Source: Mucilaginibacter sp. L3T2-6 (lineage in GTDB: Bacteria > Bacteroidota > Bacteroidia > Sphingobacteriales > Sphingobacteriaceae). Taken from it: a stretch of 64,000 bases of DNA. A model generated the notes under the pieces. That model did no database searches and was not told the DNA's origin. It saw nothing but the letters and a program-made list of their open reading frames with translations. Of the stretch, positions 34,295 through 43,064 are shown piece after piece. The position numbers and the translations under genes were made by a program. The stretch lies in the NCBI RefSeq assembly GCF_030519355.1, contig NZ_JAUMKC010000014.1, positions 84,058 to 148,057 of the forward strand, in the 5' to 3' direction. Position 1 is the first letter of the stretch. Each line of letters opens with the position of its first letter.

Positions 34295-35311
34295 ATGGCT
34301 TTTTTAGATCACGTTCTTCAGCCGCCATCATACGGCTGGAAAACCGCGCAGGGAGAATTGGTGCGCCCCGTTAAACTCGCTATCCTCAGAGAGTTTTTCA
34401 ACAGAATGAACATATTTAACGACCGAAGGAACTGGTTGCCGTTCTTCAGCTGGTTCAAAGTGCTTTGCCTCGTTCCGTTTTTTGTACTTTTTTTAGCTGA
34501 ATACTTAAGCCTATGGACGGCCGGAGCGGCTTTTATATATGGCATGATCATAATGGGGACACACGGGACAGTGTGGCACCACCGGTATTGTACCCATGGC
34601 GCTTTCCGTTTTCGCAACCGTTTCTGGCAGTTTTTTACCAGGCAGCTTACACTTAACATCATACCTGAGGAGATTTATGTAATCTCCCACCATGTACACC
34701 ACGCTAAATCTGACCAGCCGGGCGACCCTTATAACGCCCAGGCCGGTTTTTTGTATTGCTTCCTGGCGGACGTAAACCATCAGCCAATTGCCAAAGATTT
34801 GAATGAAGCAGACTACTGCCGCGTGAGACAGTTAATGGCGCACACCGGCGTAAAAGGGAATAGTTACCGGCAGTACCAATACTGGGGCTCGTATGCCCAA
34901 CCCGGCCTTGCGGTGCTCACCTGGCTGCTTAACTGGTCGTTTTGGTACCTGGCCTTTTATTTTATGGGCGGAAATGCACTGGCATGTTCGCTGTTTGCTG
35001 CTGCGGGCATCTGGGCCATTGGGGTACGTACCTTTAATTATGACGGCCATGGACATGGGAAAGAAAAGCACCGGGACGGTATCGACTATAACCGGGCGGA
35101 TAAATCTATTAACCAATTGTGGCCCGGCTATGTAGCCGGCGAATGGCATAATAATCATCACCTATATCCAAAAAGCGCCCGCAGTGGCTTCAAGTCTTAC
35201 CAGCTGGATACAGCCTGGCTATATATCAAGCTGCTGCACCGGTTTGGCGCAGTACGCAGCTACCGGGACGACAAACCTGCTTTCGTAGCAAAATATGTAC
35301 AGCGAAAATAA
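34295..35311 (+). CDS. Membrane fatty-acid desaturase (acyl-CoA/lipid delta-9 type)
   Basis: A 338-residue integral membrane di-iron desaturase. All three histidine boxes are present: HHRYCTHG near 95-102, HHVHH near 132-136 and HNNHH near 283-287. Hydrophobic segments flank them (VLCLVPFFVLFLAEYLSLW, AAFIYGMIIMGT, AVLTWLLNWSFWYLAFYFM). The enzyme introduces a double bond into acyl chains to adjust membrane fluidity. Its neighbours are cold-shock genes on the other strand, which suits a cold-adaptation theme, though the genes do not share an operon. Confidence 0.88.
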   Translation: MAFLDHVLQPPSYGWKTAQGELVRPVKLAILREFFNRMNIFNDRRNWLPFFSWFKVLCLVPFFVLFLAEYLSLWTAGAAFIYGMIIMGTHGTVWHHRYCTHGAFRFRNRFWQFFTRQLTLNIIPEEIYVISHHVHHAKSDQPGDPYNAQAGFLYCFLADVNHQPIAKDLNEADYCRVRQLMAHTGVKGNSYRQYQYWGSYAQPGLAVLTWLLNWSFWYLAFYFMGGNALACSLFAAAGIWAIGVRTFNYDGHGHGKEKHRDGIDYNRADKSINQLWPGYVAGEWHNNHHLYPKSARSGFKSYQLDTAWLYIKLLHRFGAVRSYRDDKPAFVAKYVQRK

Positions 35312-35399
35312 GATACCTCAGGATCAATTCAGCTTTTACAAATTATAAGGGGCATTCGCTGAAACAGTACCCGGTTTTCAAAATACTTTCTGGCAGCAT

Positions 35400-35436
35400 A
35401 AAAATAGCGATGGGCTTTAAACCCATCGCTATTTTT
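35400..35436. terminator. Bidirectional terminator between convergent genes
   Basis: A perfect 15-bp stem AAAAATAGCGATGGG / CCCATCGCTATTTTT with a seven-base loop lies between the desaturase gene and the convergent amidohydrolase gene. Confidence 0.9.
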
Positions 35437-35454
35437 ATAATGTAGAAACACTAA

Positions 35455-36774
35455 CTACAAATCTGCTTTCACGCCATATTTATCAGCAAATTTTCTATAA
35501 AGCTGCTTATGCAGATTGTCAAGATTGATATCTCGTCCCTGTATAAATGCACGGTCGACATCGATGGTGATCATATCCAGCGCATCGCCTTTTGATACGA
35601 AAAGGTTGGCATCCTTACCTACTTCGAGCGTGCCTGTAGTTTTATCTATACCCAGGATTTTGGCATTGTTAATGGTAATCATGGAGATGGCCTGTTCTTT
35701 AGTTAAGCCATAACCCACAGCCTCGCCGGCCTCGAAAGGCAGGTTGCGCTGACGCCAGAAACCGATGCCGGTTAAGCCATACATTACGCCTGCATCCTGC
35801 AGCATTTTTGGCAGCTTGTAAGGCAGGTACACATCGTCTTCTTCTTTATCAGGCAGGCGCTGTGTTTCCTTTAATATCACCGGCACATTGTTTTCTTTCA
35901 GTGTTTCTGCAACCAGGTACGACTCATTGCCGCCCACAATCACTACCTGTACCCCGTATTTTTTACCAAATGCAACGGCCTGCACAATCTCTTTTGCGCC
36001 CTCGGCATTTACAAACAGTTTTTTTGTACCATTAAATAACCCTTTCATCGCTTCCAGGCGGATGTTCTTTACCTCGGGCTTGTCAATATTGGCATAAGCT
36101 TTTGCTTCACTGAACAGGTTTTCGATAGCAGCAATAGCTTTCTGCGCTCTTTCCGCCGGTGTTTCCTGCGGAACACCAGGTGTTGGCGCAGCCCTGCGGC
36201 GGCCTTGTGCCCTTGCAACCGGCCAGTTCAGATGAATGCCGATATCGGTTTTATAAGCGGCGTCCTGCCAGTTCCAGGCATCCAGCTGTACTACCGATGA
36301 CATGCCCGGCATAGTACCGCCACCGGTCGGCGTGGGCTGTGCCAGCAAAATCCCGTTTGAACGCACGGTTGGTATTACTTTAGAATCTGTATTGTAGGCG
36401 ATAATGGAACGGACATTAGGGTTCAGATCGCCTGTTTCGCTATCGTCAACTGTTCCGCGTGCGCCTTCCTCAATTTCAACAAGGCCCAATGTTGTGATTG
36501 GGCAGATAAAACCCGGGTAAAGCTGTTTACCGGTGGCGTCAATTACATCAGCGCCCGTAATGCCGGGTGCAGCCCCTTCGCCTATAGCGGTAATTTTGCC
36601 TTTATCGAAAGCGATATAGCCGTTATTGATAACCTGGCCATTGCCCACATGTATGGTAGCGCCTTTGATGATGACAGGTTTTGCCTGTGCACGGGCCGGC
36701 GAAATGTTGGCCTGCCCATAAGTGAGGACCGCGCTGAGCATTAATCCTCCGAAAAATAAAAATATCTTGTTCAT
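35455..36774 (-). CDS. Exported amidohydrolase-fold protein, probably catalytically diverged
   Basis: A 439-residue protein with a signal peptide (MNKIFLFFGGLMLSAVLTYGQ) and the composite fold of imidazolonepropionase-like amidohydrolases: VIIKGATIHVGNGQVINNGYIAFDKGKITAIG at the start and NAKILGIDKTTGTLEVGKDANLFV at the end. The first metal-binding motif, normally H-x-H after the beta-strand, reads GFICPITTLG here, so the usual two-metal site looks incomplete. It is 18 bases downstream of a 1016-residue relative and is almost certainly cotranscribed with it. A complex of both is plausible. Confidence 0.82.
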   Translation of the reverse strand: MNKIFLFFGGLMLSAVLTYGQANISPARAQAKPVIIKGATIHVGNGQVINNGYIAFDKGKITAIGEGAAPGITGADVIDATGKQLYPGFICPITTLGLVEIEEGARGTVDDSETGDLNPNVRSIIAYNTDSKVIPTVRSNGILLAQPTPTGGGTMPGMSSVVQLDAWNWQDAAYKTDIGIHLNWPVARAQGRRRAAPTPGVPQETPAERAQKAIAAIENLFSEAKAYANIDKPEVKNIRLEAMKGLFNGTKKLFVNAEGAKEIVQAVAFGKKYGVQVVIVGGNESYLVAETLKENNVPVILKETQRLPDKEEDDVYLPYKLPKMLQDAGVMYGLTGIGFWRQRNLPFEAGEAVGYGLTKEQAISMITINNAKILGIDKTTGTLEVGKDANLFVSKGDALDMITIDVDRAFIQGRDINLDNLHKQLYRKFADKYGVKADL

Positions 36775-36792
36775 ATCAGTTTCTGTTAAGGA

Positions 36793-39700
36793 TTATTTGC
36801 CATTTGAATTAATCTGTCCGACACCGTCAATATCACCCGATACAAACTCATCGTCTTCATCGGTCTCATTGTTCCTTGGGCGGCGACCGGTTGGCCTTTG
36901 CGTTGCTGCGCCCTTGTTTTTGGCGGCGATCATTTTCTGGATGATCCTTGCTTCATCGGCTTTCATCGCTTTCTGGTTAGCTGCATCCTTATCTATATCC
37001 CAGTACGGAATACCATCCACGTAAGTCTTCTCGGCAACAGCGTAGACAGAAAGCGGGTCGGCTGACCATAATACCAGGTCGGCATCTTTGCCAACTTTAA
37101 TACTGCCAATCCTTTTATCAACGTGCAGCATGGTAGCAGGGTTAATGGTAACCAGTTTCAGGGCCTCTTCTTCGCTCATGTGCCCATAGGTAACCGCTTT
37201 ACCGGCTTCCTGGTTCAGGCGGCGGGCCATTTCCTCGTCGTCTGAGTTAAAGGCTGTTACCACGCCCATGTCATGCATCAGCTTACCATTGTAAGGAATG
37301 GCTTCAGCAACCTCGTTTTTATAAGCCCACCAATCGCTGAAGGTTGAACCGGCAATGCCGTGCGCTTTCATTTTGTCCGCCATTTTGTAGCCTTCCAATA
37401 TGTGGGTAAAGGTATTTATCTTAAAGCCCATCGAGTCGGCAACATGCATCAGCATATTAATTTCAGACTGTACGTAGGAGTGGCAGGTAATAAAGCGTTT
37501 GCCGTCCATGATCTCTACGATAGCATCCAGTTCCAGGTCGCGGCGCGTGTTGCTGTTTTTTGCTAAACGGGCGGCTTTGTATTCTTTGGCACGGGTAAAT
37601 TCATCGATGTAAACCTCCTCGACACCCATGCGTGTTTGCGGGAAGCGGGGTGCCCCGGTTGAAAAACCATTGTTGCTGCCCTTAACGTTTTCGCCTAACG
37701 CGAATTTGATAAAGCCGTCAGCGCCTTCAAACTTCATTTCATCAGGCAATACGCCCCACCGGTGTTTGATCAACTGCGTCTGGCCGCCGATCGGGTTGGC
37801 AGAGCCATGCAGAATATGCGAAGTAGTAACCCCGCCTGCCAGCTGGCGATAAAGGTTGATATCCTCGGCATTCAGCACGTCGGCAATTCTTACCTCGGCG
37901 CTCACAGCCTGCGTGCCTTCATTAATGCTGCCACTGGCTGCAATATGCGAGTGCTCGTCCACAATGCCGGGTGAGAGGTGTTTGCCTGTCGCGTCAATTA
38001 CTGTCGCATTCCCCGCCGCCAGATTTTTGCCGATGGCTTTTATCTTGCCGTTCTCTATCAGTACGTCGGTGTTTTGCAGGATACCTTCTTTTTCACTGGT
38101 CCAAACGGTTGCATTTTTAAACAGGGTCGTTTCAGCCTTCGGATGTTCGGTAAGGCCATAGGCGGTGAAAGGATAAACCACCGGGCCAACAGCTATCGGC
38201 TGTTTTGGCGGCTCGGGGCGTGTGCGTTCAGGGGCTGCAGGACCGCTGTAAGTTGCCGTCCACTTCATTTCAGACCCATCAGGCAGAATACCGCTGCCTG
38301 TAAAAGTAAGCGGCGATGTTTTGGTGATGTAACCATTCAGCCTTACGTTTCCGCTTGGTTTGCTTTTTAAATCGAAGTAGATGCTCACCAAATCGCCGGT
38401 GCGGGTAAGGTTGCCCTTGGTGCGGGTGCTGTCGGTACCTGTGCGTTCCAGGCTCACATCGTATGTGCCCGGCGAGCCGCCTATTTTTAAGGTTACGCCC
38501 GGCAGTGCATCGCTCGAAACGGTATAATTGCCACGCAGGTCGGTTACATCCATTTTGCTAACCACATACTGGCGGCCTTCTATCCAATTTTCATAAATAA
38601 TATTGTCCTTCTTAAAAAGGTCGTCAGAGGTGATGATAAAATTCGCCAGTTTACCTTTTGCGAGGGAGCCCACTTTGTCGGATACGCCAAGCATTTCTGC
38701 CGGGATAGTGGTTAGGGAGCTCAGGGCCTGCTTTTCACTTAAGCCATTATCCATAGCGGTGCGCAGGTTGGTCCAAAAATCGCGGGCATTGGTTAAGCCG
38801 TCGGATGTGATGGCGAATTTAATGCCTGCTTTTTCCATTACCGCCGGGTTGGTTGGCGCCAGTTCCCAGTCCTTTAACTGGGTATAGCTTACGTTGCGGG
38901 CGTCCAGGGGATCTTCCACATCAAAAGCCTCCGGAAATTTCAGCGGGATAATAAAGCTGCCGCCGGTTGCTTTCATCGCGTCAATGCGGCGGTATTCCTG
39001 CCCGTCGGTTTTAAAAATATATTGCTTGCCGAACTCTTTACCTATTTTATTGGCGCGAAGCACAGCCTGCGGGTCGCCGACCTCAAAAACCTGCGGGAGA
39101 TTCTGGATGCGGTTGAACTCATCCAGCGAAATGTTGTATTCTTCTTTCTGATTTTTATACCATTGGGCGTCATAATAAGTCTGGCGCAGCAAAGCGATAG
39201 CGCCCATCAGCGATGACGGATAATTGGTTGTCGCGGTGCCTTTGCTGAAAGAATAATTGGCGGCGGCTTCGTCTTTCAGCATCAGGAAGTTTTCGCGCTC
39301 ATCACCAAGGGTAACTACTGCCGACGTGCCGCGGGCTATGCCATCATCAATTACACTGTGGACGGTACCGAAGCCATTCTTTTTAAAGTCCTCTGCCTTT
39401 TTCTCATCGGCACGAAAGATGGCTTTGGCGTTCATCTCCGGGCGGATAGCTTCGTTCCATCCGTAAGCGCCTGGTTTGGTCGACACGCGAACCGCAGGGC
39501 GGCCAAAACCAAAGCCCTGCCCGAACGCCTGCCTTGGCGCTTCGGGAATACCATAAGTAGTATAGGCATCAATCAGGCTGGGGTAAATGTACTTACCTTT
39601 CAGGTCGATAGTTACATACCCTTTGGGGATTTTAACACCGGCGCCAACGGCTTCGATCACACGGTCTTTCACCAGGAGGGTGCCGTTGGTGATGGTTTGA

Positions 39701-39843
39701 TCGGGGTTAACTACAATGTTTGCATTGGTGAATGCATACTGGCCGGGCCGGATGTCATAAGGGCCGTTTACCGGGAATGTCTCCTGTGCCCGGCAAAGCA
39801 GCGCAAAGAATAAGGCGCAGCAAAAAAGTAAAAGTTTTTTCAT
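36793..39843 (-). CDS. Exported tandem amidohydrolase, 1016 aa
   Basis: A periplasmic or surface protein with signal peptide (MKKLLLFCCALFFALLCRAQ). It contains two amidohydrolase modules separated by a beta-rich linker of about 130 residues. The first module (about 20-430) begins ANIVVNPDQTITNGTLLV but reads YPSLIDAYTTYG where H-x-H is expected, so its metal site is incomplete. The second (about 580-990) has an intact DEHSHIA near 626-632, later His residues in HILHGSANPIGG and FITCHSY, and the closing HVDKRIGSIKVGKDADLVLW. The natural substrate is unknown; relatives hydrolyse peptides or cyclic amides. Confidence 0.85.
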   Translation of the reverse strand: MKKLLLFCCALFFALLCRAQETFPVNGPYDIRPGQYAFTNANIVVNPDQTITNGTLLVKDRVIEAVGAGVKIPKGYVTIDLKGKYIYPSLIDAYTTYGIPEAPRQAFGQGFGFGRPAVRVSTKPGAYGWNEAIRPEMNAKAIFRADEKKAEDFKKNGFGTVHSVIDDGIARGTSAVVTLGDERENFLMLKDEAAANYSFSKGTATTNYPSSLMGAIALLRQTYYDAQWYKNQKEEYNISLDEFNRIQNLPQVFEVGDPQAVLRANKIGKEFGKQYIFKTDGQEYRRIDAMKATGGSFIIPLKFPEAFDVEDPLDARNVSYTQLKDWELAPTNPAVMEKAGIKFAITSDGLTNARDFWTNLRTAMDNGLSEKQALSSLTTIPAEMLGVSDKVGSLAKGKLANFIITSDDLFKKDNIIYENWIEGRQYVVSKMDVTDLRGNYTVSSDALPGVTLKIGGSPGTYDVSLERTGTDSTRTKGNLTRTGDLVSIYFDLKSKPSGNVRLNGYITKTSPLTFTGSGILPDGSEMKWTATYSGPAAPERTRPEPPKQPIAVGPVVYPFTAYGLTEHPKAETTLFKNATVWTSEKEGILQNTDVLIENGKIKAIGKNLAAGNATVIDATGKHLSPGIVDEHSHIAASGSINEGTQAVSAEVRIADVLNAEDINLYRQLAGGVTTSHILHGSANPIGGQTQLIKHRWGVLPDEMKFEGADGFIKFALGENVKGSNNGFSTGAPRFPQTRMGVEEVYIDEFTRAKEYKAARLAKNSNTRRDLELDAIVEIMDGKRFITCHSYVQSEINMLMHVADSMGFKINTFTHILEGYKMADKMKAHGIAGSTFSDWWAYKNEVAEAIPYNGKLMHDMGVVTAFNSDDEEMARRLNQEAGKAVTYGHMSEEEALKLVTINPATMLHVDKRIGSIKVGKDADLVLWSADPLSVYAVAEKTYVDGIPYWDIDKDAANQKAMKADEARIIQKMIAAKNKGAATQRPTGRRPRNNETDEDDEFVSGDIDGVGQINSNGK

Positions 39844-39969
39844 ATAAATAAGTGGGTCAGTTTGTTGGGAATAAATATATTAAACATTAGCGGATACGCT
39901 GAGGGGCGCGCCGGGATTGTCGTGGATTTGTTACAATGTTTGAGTCCGTAAGTCAGAAAAGTCGAAAAG

Positions 39970-40141
39970 GGCATTATCCTGATTCTGTAGATGGGCCAAA
40001 TCCGTTTAGCCCGTAACTAAAACCGGCCTGAAAACGGGCATAATGCGTTTTGCCTGTAACAAAAAGGACTCCGATAACAGGCTAAAGCTTTTTTGCCCAT
40101 CTACAAAAACAGCCCGGAAACGGGCTAAAACGGTTTTGCCC
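39970..40141. repeat. Degenerate 43-bp tandem repeat array, about four units
   Basis: Three consecutive units of exactly 43 bp start at 40013, 40056 and 40099, and a diverged unit precedes them at 39970. Each runs from a GTAAC/CTACAAAAA-like start through a G-GGC-TAAA core to TTTTGCCC or TTTAGCCC, so every unit can form its own GGGC/GCCC hairpin. A partial fifth unit may follow to about 40180. The rest of this 586-base gap (39844-39969 and 40180-40429) shows no gene. Confidence 0.7.
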
Positions 40142-40429
40142 GTTCGGTTCAAAAACCGCCTTTAAACGCTACCCGCTAAATAAAACCATAAATTTCGATC
40201 AGGTCTTGAGCGATTTTAACTTGCAAAAACCGAAAAAAATTTTTTGTAAAATCTGCGCGAGGCCTTTTCTGCGTGAAAAATTTCAAAGAATAAGGATTGG
40301 CTTACCACAAAGATACAGATAAGGTTGGCAAAAGCGCTGACAGTGTTTTGTCAGCAGCGTAATAATGTTAAAGATTATCAAAGGGATTAATTTAGCCAAA
40401 ACATTATTTTTGCACCCAAATTTTTTAAA

Positions 40430-41077
40430 GTGGGAAAAGATAAATTACGCCGTTTTGCCGAGGTAGCAACTTTTGCTAACGTGGTACAGTTGGATGCAGG
40501 CAAACCGTTTAAGGGGCAATGGAGCAAAAGCTTTTTTAAAAATGATAATCCATTGGTGCTGGAACTGGCCTGCGGCAAAGGCGAATACACCGTTAACCTG
40601 GCCACCATGTTTCCCGATAAAAATTTCATTGGTATCGACTATAAAGGTAACCGCATCTGGCGCGGGGCTAAAACGGCTTTGGAAACCGGCGTGAACAACG
40701 TTGGCTTTCTGCGGATCCAGATAGAAACGTTGCTGGATTATTTCGCACCCGGAGAAGTAGATGAGATCTGGATAACCTTTCCCGACCCGCAACCCCAGTT
40801 AAGCCGCGAGAAAAAGCGCTTAACATCCGGACGTTTTTTGGAAATGTACAGGTCAGTTTTAAAACCGGGAGGCTTTGTCAACCTGAAGACCGACAACGAC
40901 GGCCTGCATGCCTATACCGCCGAAAAAATTGCCGAAACAGGCTTAAACCTGCACGTAAAAACGGAAGACCTTTATCGGTCAGAACATGCGGATGAAGTAC
41001 TGTCGATAAAAACCTACTACGAGAAGAAATATCTGAAGGATAATAAGAATATTAATTATCTTAAGTTTTCATTTTAA
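40430..41077 (+). CDS. trmB: tRNA (guanine-N7-)-methyltransferase
   Basis: A 215-residue SAM-dependent enzyme that methylates G46 in the variable loop of tRNA. Hallmarks are the SAM loop ELACGKGEYTVNLA near 46-59, FIGIDYKGNRIWRGAK and the family signature FPDPQPQLSREKKRLTS near 117-133. The GTG at 40430 is the start; the protein then opens MGKDKLRRFAEVATFANVVQ as in relatives. It is transcribed alone after the 43-bp repeat array and is followed by a REP-like hairpin. Confidence 0.94.
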   Translation: MGKDKLRRFAEVATFANVVQLDAGKPFKGQWSKSFFKNDNPLVLELACGKGEYTVNLATMFPDKNFIGIDYKGNRIWRGAKTALETGVNNVGFLRIQIETLLDYFAPGEVDEIWITFPDPQPQLSREKKRLTSGRFLEMYRSVLKPGGFVNLKTDNDGLHAYTAEKIAETGLNLHVKTEDLYRSEHADEVLSIKTYYEKKYLKDNKNINYLKFSF

Positions 41078-41090
41078 AGATTTAACTTTC

Positions 41091-41201
41091 CAATTTTCGT
41101 CATTGCGGCGAGGAACGACGAAGCAACCCCGTCGGTATACATGGTCGCCATGCAAAATTGGTTAACATTGCGACGAGGTTGCTTCGTTCCTCGCAATGAC
41201 A
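41091..41201. repeat. REP-like dispersed palindromic element
   Basis: GTCATTGC-GAGGAACGA-AGCAACC near 41099-41128 (with two three-base interruptions) is mirrored at 41177-41200, and CAATTTT / AAAATTG form an outer pair at 41091 and 41154. The CATTGCGAGGAACGAAGCAA core is a type often found repeated in intergenic regions of many bacterial genomes; the copy number here cannot be seen from one window. Confidence 0.7.
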
Positions 41202-41221
41202 AGGTTGTTATTATATAGTCT

Positions 41222-41554
41222 ATGCCAGAACCCAACTTTTTCGAAAGCGTTTACGAAGTAGCGCGCCTGATCCCAAAAGGCAGGGTAACCAGCTATGGCG
41301 CTATTGCAGCGCACCTGGGCACAAAAGGATCATCACGTATGGTAGGTTGGGCCATGCAAGCCGCAGGCGGCGCGCATCCGCCGGTTCCGGCACATCGTGT
41401 GGTAAACCGGGAAGGCGTATTAACTGCTAAATTTCATTTCGGTGGTAACCTGATGCAAACGCTGTTAGAAAATGAAGGCGTAAAAGTAGAAAACGACCAG
41501 GTGCAGGATTTTAAAAATGTGTTTTGGGACCCGATGACAGAGTTGGCGCTCTGA
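41222..41554 (+). CDS. Alkyltransferase-like protein (MGMT fold without the acceptor Cys)
   Basis: A 110-residue protein with the C-terminal DNA-binding fold of O6-alkylguanine-DNA alkyltransferase: FFESVYEVARLIPKGRVTSYGAIAAHLG, then RMVGWAMQAAGG. The active-site motif that is PCHR in true alkyltransferases reads PAHR here, so the protein cannot accept an alkyl group. It matches the alkyltransferase-like (ATL) family, which binds alkylated guanine and guides nucleotide-excision repair. It is a single gene between a REP-like hairpin and a terminator. Confidence 0.88.
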   Translation: MPEPNFFESVYEVARLIPKGRVTSYGAIAAHLGTKGSSRMVGWAMQAAGGAHPPVPAHRVVNREGVLTAKFHFGGNLMQTLLENEGVKVENDQVQDFKNVFWDPMTELAL

Positions 41555-41589
41555 TATCCTGACAGTAATTTTTCGTTTCTCCATAAAAA

Positions 41590-41618
41590 ACACGAATCAT
41601 ATTATCTTCAATTCGTGT
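41590..41618. terminator. Probable bidirectional terminator
   Basis: ACACGAAT / ATTCGTGT with a 13-base loop, preceded by A residues and followed by CTTT, between the ATL gene and the convergent small membrane-protein gene. Confidence 0.6.
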
Positions 41619-41641
41619 CTTTAAATCAGGAAATAATTTCT

Positions 41642-41995
41642 TTACAGCTTGGTCATGCTATGCGCACTGGTACCCTTATAATCGGTTACCAGCCAGGTAA
41701 GCAGGATGCAGTTACCGAATATTACGTAAAATAATTTGCCGTCAGCATTGTTGTCGAACAGGGTGTAAGCCAATATAATTGATGTAACGCCGATCATGAA
41801 CTCAAACACTTCATGTACTTCTATCGGGATAATCTTAAAGCTTGTTACAAAAGCCAGCGCGGAATAGGCCACACCAAGTGCATAGGTCAGCAATCCCAGC
41901 GTTCCGGGAAAACCGAAAATCACAGGCGAGGCCAGCAGGAAAACGCATACCAGGATATCAATTATCTCGTGAACTTTTTTCGACATGAATTTCAT
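41642..41995 (-). CDS. Small membrane protein, SPW-like, 117 aa
   Basis: A 117-residue protein with four predicted membrane helices (near 12-28, 30-48, 62-80 and 88-105). The opening segment VHEIIDILVCVFLLASPVIFGF recalls SPW-repeat proteins, whose first helix holds a S/P/W motif. I chose the ATG at 41995; a second Met three residues later is equally possible. Function unknown. The gene is alone, convergent with the ATL gene. Confidence 0.7.
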   Translation of the reverse strand: MKFMSKKVHEIIDILVCVFLLASPVIFGFPGTLGLLTYALGVAYSALAFVTSFKIIPIEVHEVFEFMIGVTSIILAYTLFDNNADGKLFYVIFGNCILLTWLVTDYKGTSAHSMTKL

Positions 41996-42039
41996 AACAA
42001 TCTTTGGCTTTAAAAGGCTAATTTATTTTTAATAGTCAC

Positions 42040-42405
42040 CTATTGATTAATCATTTGTAATAGTTCTGTGCGGTTGCCGAACGGGTCGATAAACGAAAAT
42101 CTTAACCGGCCGGGAATCTCACATTCTTCTATCACTTTTACGTTGTTAGCCTCCAAATGTTTCGCAGCCTCTTCAAGATTTTTAACCTCCCAGGCCATAT
42201 GCCGCATCGATTGCGGCTTGGGTGGTTCGATGCCAATGTGAAGCTCGATATTTGATACCTGGAACCAATAGCCGGGGGCGCCAAAAACATCAGGGCGGCA
42301 GATCTCAGGAAGGCCGATTACATCAGCATAAAAGCGCCGGGCCTCTTCCAGGCGTTCCGGCGGGACGCAGATATTCACATGGTCTGCACGGAGAAATTCA
42401 ATCAT
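42040..42405 (-). CDS. VOC-superfamily (glyoxalase-like) protein
   Basis: A 121-residue single VOC module. It opens RADHVNICVPPERLEEARRFYADVIGLPE with the metal-ligand-type His near residue 9 and has a second module half from HMAWEVKNLEEAAKHLEANNVKVIEE to IDPFGNRTELLQ, with a His and a terminal Glu in metal-binding positions. Substrates range from lactoylglutathione to antibiotics and cannot be told from sequence. It lies 34 bases from the membrane-protein gene on the same strand. Confidence 0.85.
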   Translation of the reverse strand: MIEFLRADHVNICVPPERLEEARRFYADVIGLPEICRPDVFGAPGYWFQVSNIELHIGIEPPKPQSMRHMAWEVKNLEEAAKHLEANNVKVIEECEIPGRLRFSFIDPFGNRTELLQMINQ

Positions 42406-42582
42406 TTGAATGCGGATTTCGGAAGTTTAATTGCGGATTTTTTTAACGTCTGTCCAGTCAATTAAAAAGTTAAATTGAAATGAACTTTCAGTGTGCCTAA
42501 ATTAATGATATTTGCCTTTAATTCAGAAACCGGAGAGCTGAATTCCGAATTAAAAAATCAATCATTCACTAATTATCCACCC

Positions 42583-42936
42583 ATGGGAAAACTTATAGAC
42601 GATTTTGAAAGCTACCGAACCAGGATGAACGCCCGGATAATGGAGTCGTCCAACACCAACATTAAACGTTTTTTTGCTTTAGACACCACCACTTATGCCG
42701 ATGGTGCGCTCGACGTAAAGACCAAGGAGATGCTTGGGCTGGTTGCCTCGATGGTGCTGCGCTGCGACGATTGTATAAAATATCATCTCGGCAAATGCCA
42801 TGAAGCCGGTGTAAATCATGAAGAAATGAACGAGGTGTTTATGATCGCCAACCTGGTTGGCGGCTCAATTGTGATTCCGCATTACAGAAGAGCGGTGGAG
42901 TATTGGGATGAGCTGAACTCAAGTCTTGAGTCCTGA
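42583..42936 (+). CDS. Carboxymuconolactone decarboxylase / AhpD-like protein
   Basis: A 117-residue all-helical protein of the CMD/AhpD family. The redox motif C-D-D-C in VLRCDDCIKYHLGKCHEAG followed by His is the AhpD active site, so a thiol-peroxidase or disulfide reductase role is more likely than decarboxylation. I chose the ATG at 42583, where the protein begins MGKLIDDFESYRTRMN as in relatives; an upstream GTG at 42493 would add 30 residues without homology. Trimer or hexamer formation is usual in the family. Confidence 0.85.
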   Translation: MGKLIDDFESYRTRMNARIMESSNTNIKRFFALDTTTYADGALDVKTKEMLGLVASMVLRCDDCIKYHLGKCHEAGVNHEEMNEVFMIANLVGGSIVIPHYRRAVEYWDELNSSLES

Positions 42937-43064
42937 GTCAAAAAAAGATTTTAATTCAGAAAAATATATATTACCAACGATAATACATCGGATTAAACCA
43001 GCTAAGCGAAGAGGTGACGCGTTTACTGATTATATGATGAACAATCCAGATAAATTCAAATAAA

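Noticed and set aside
39970..40180. CRISPR array
   Set aside because: The 43-bp units are contiguous without spacers, are degenerate, and no cas genes are present.
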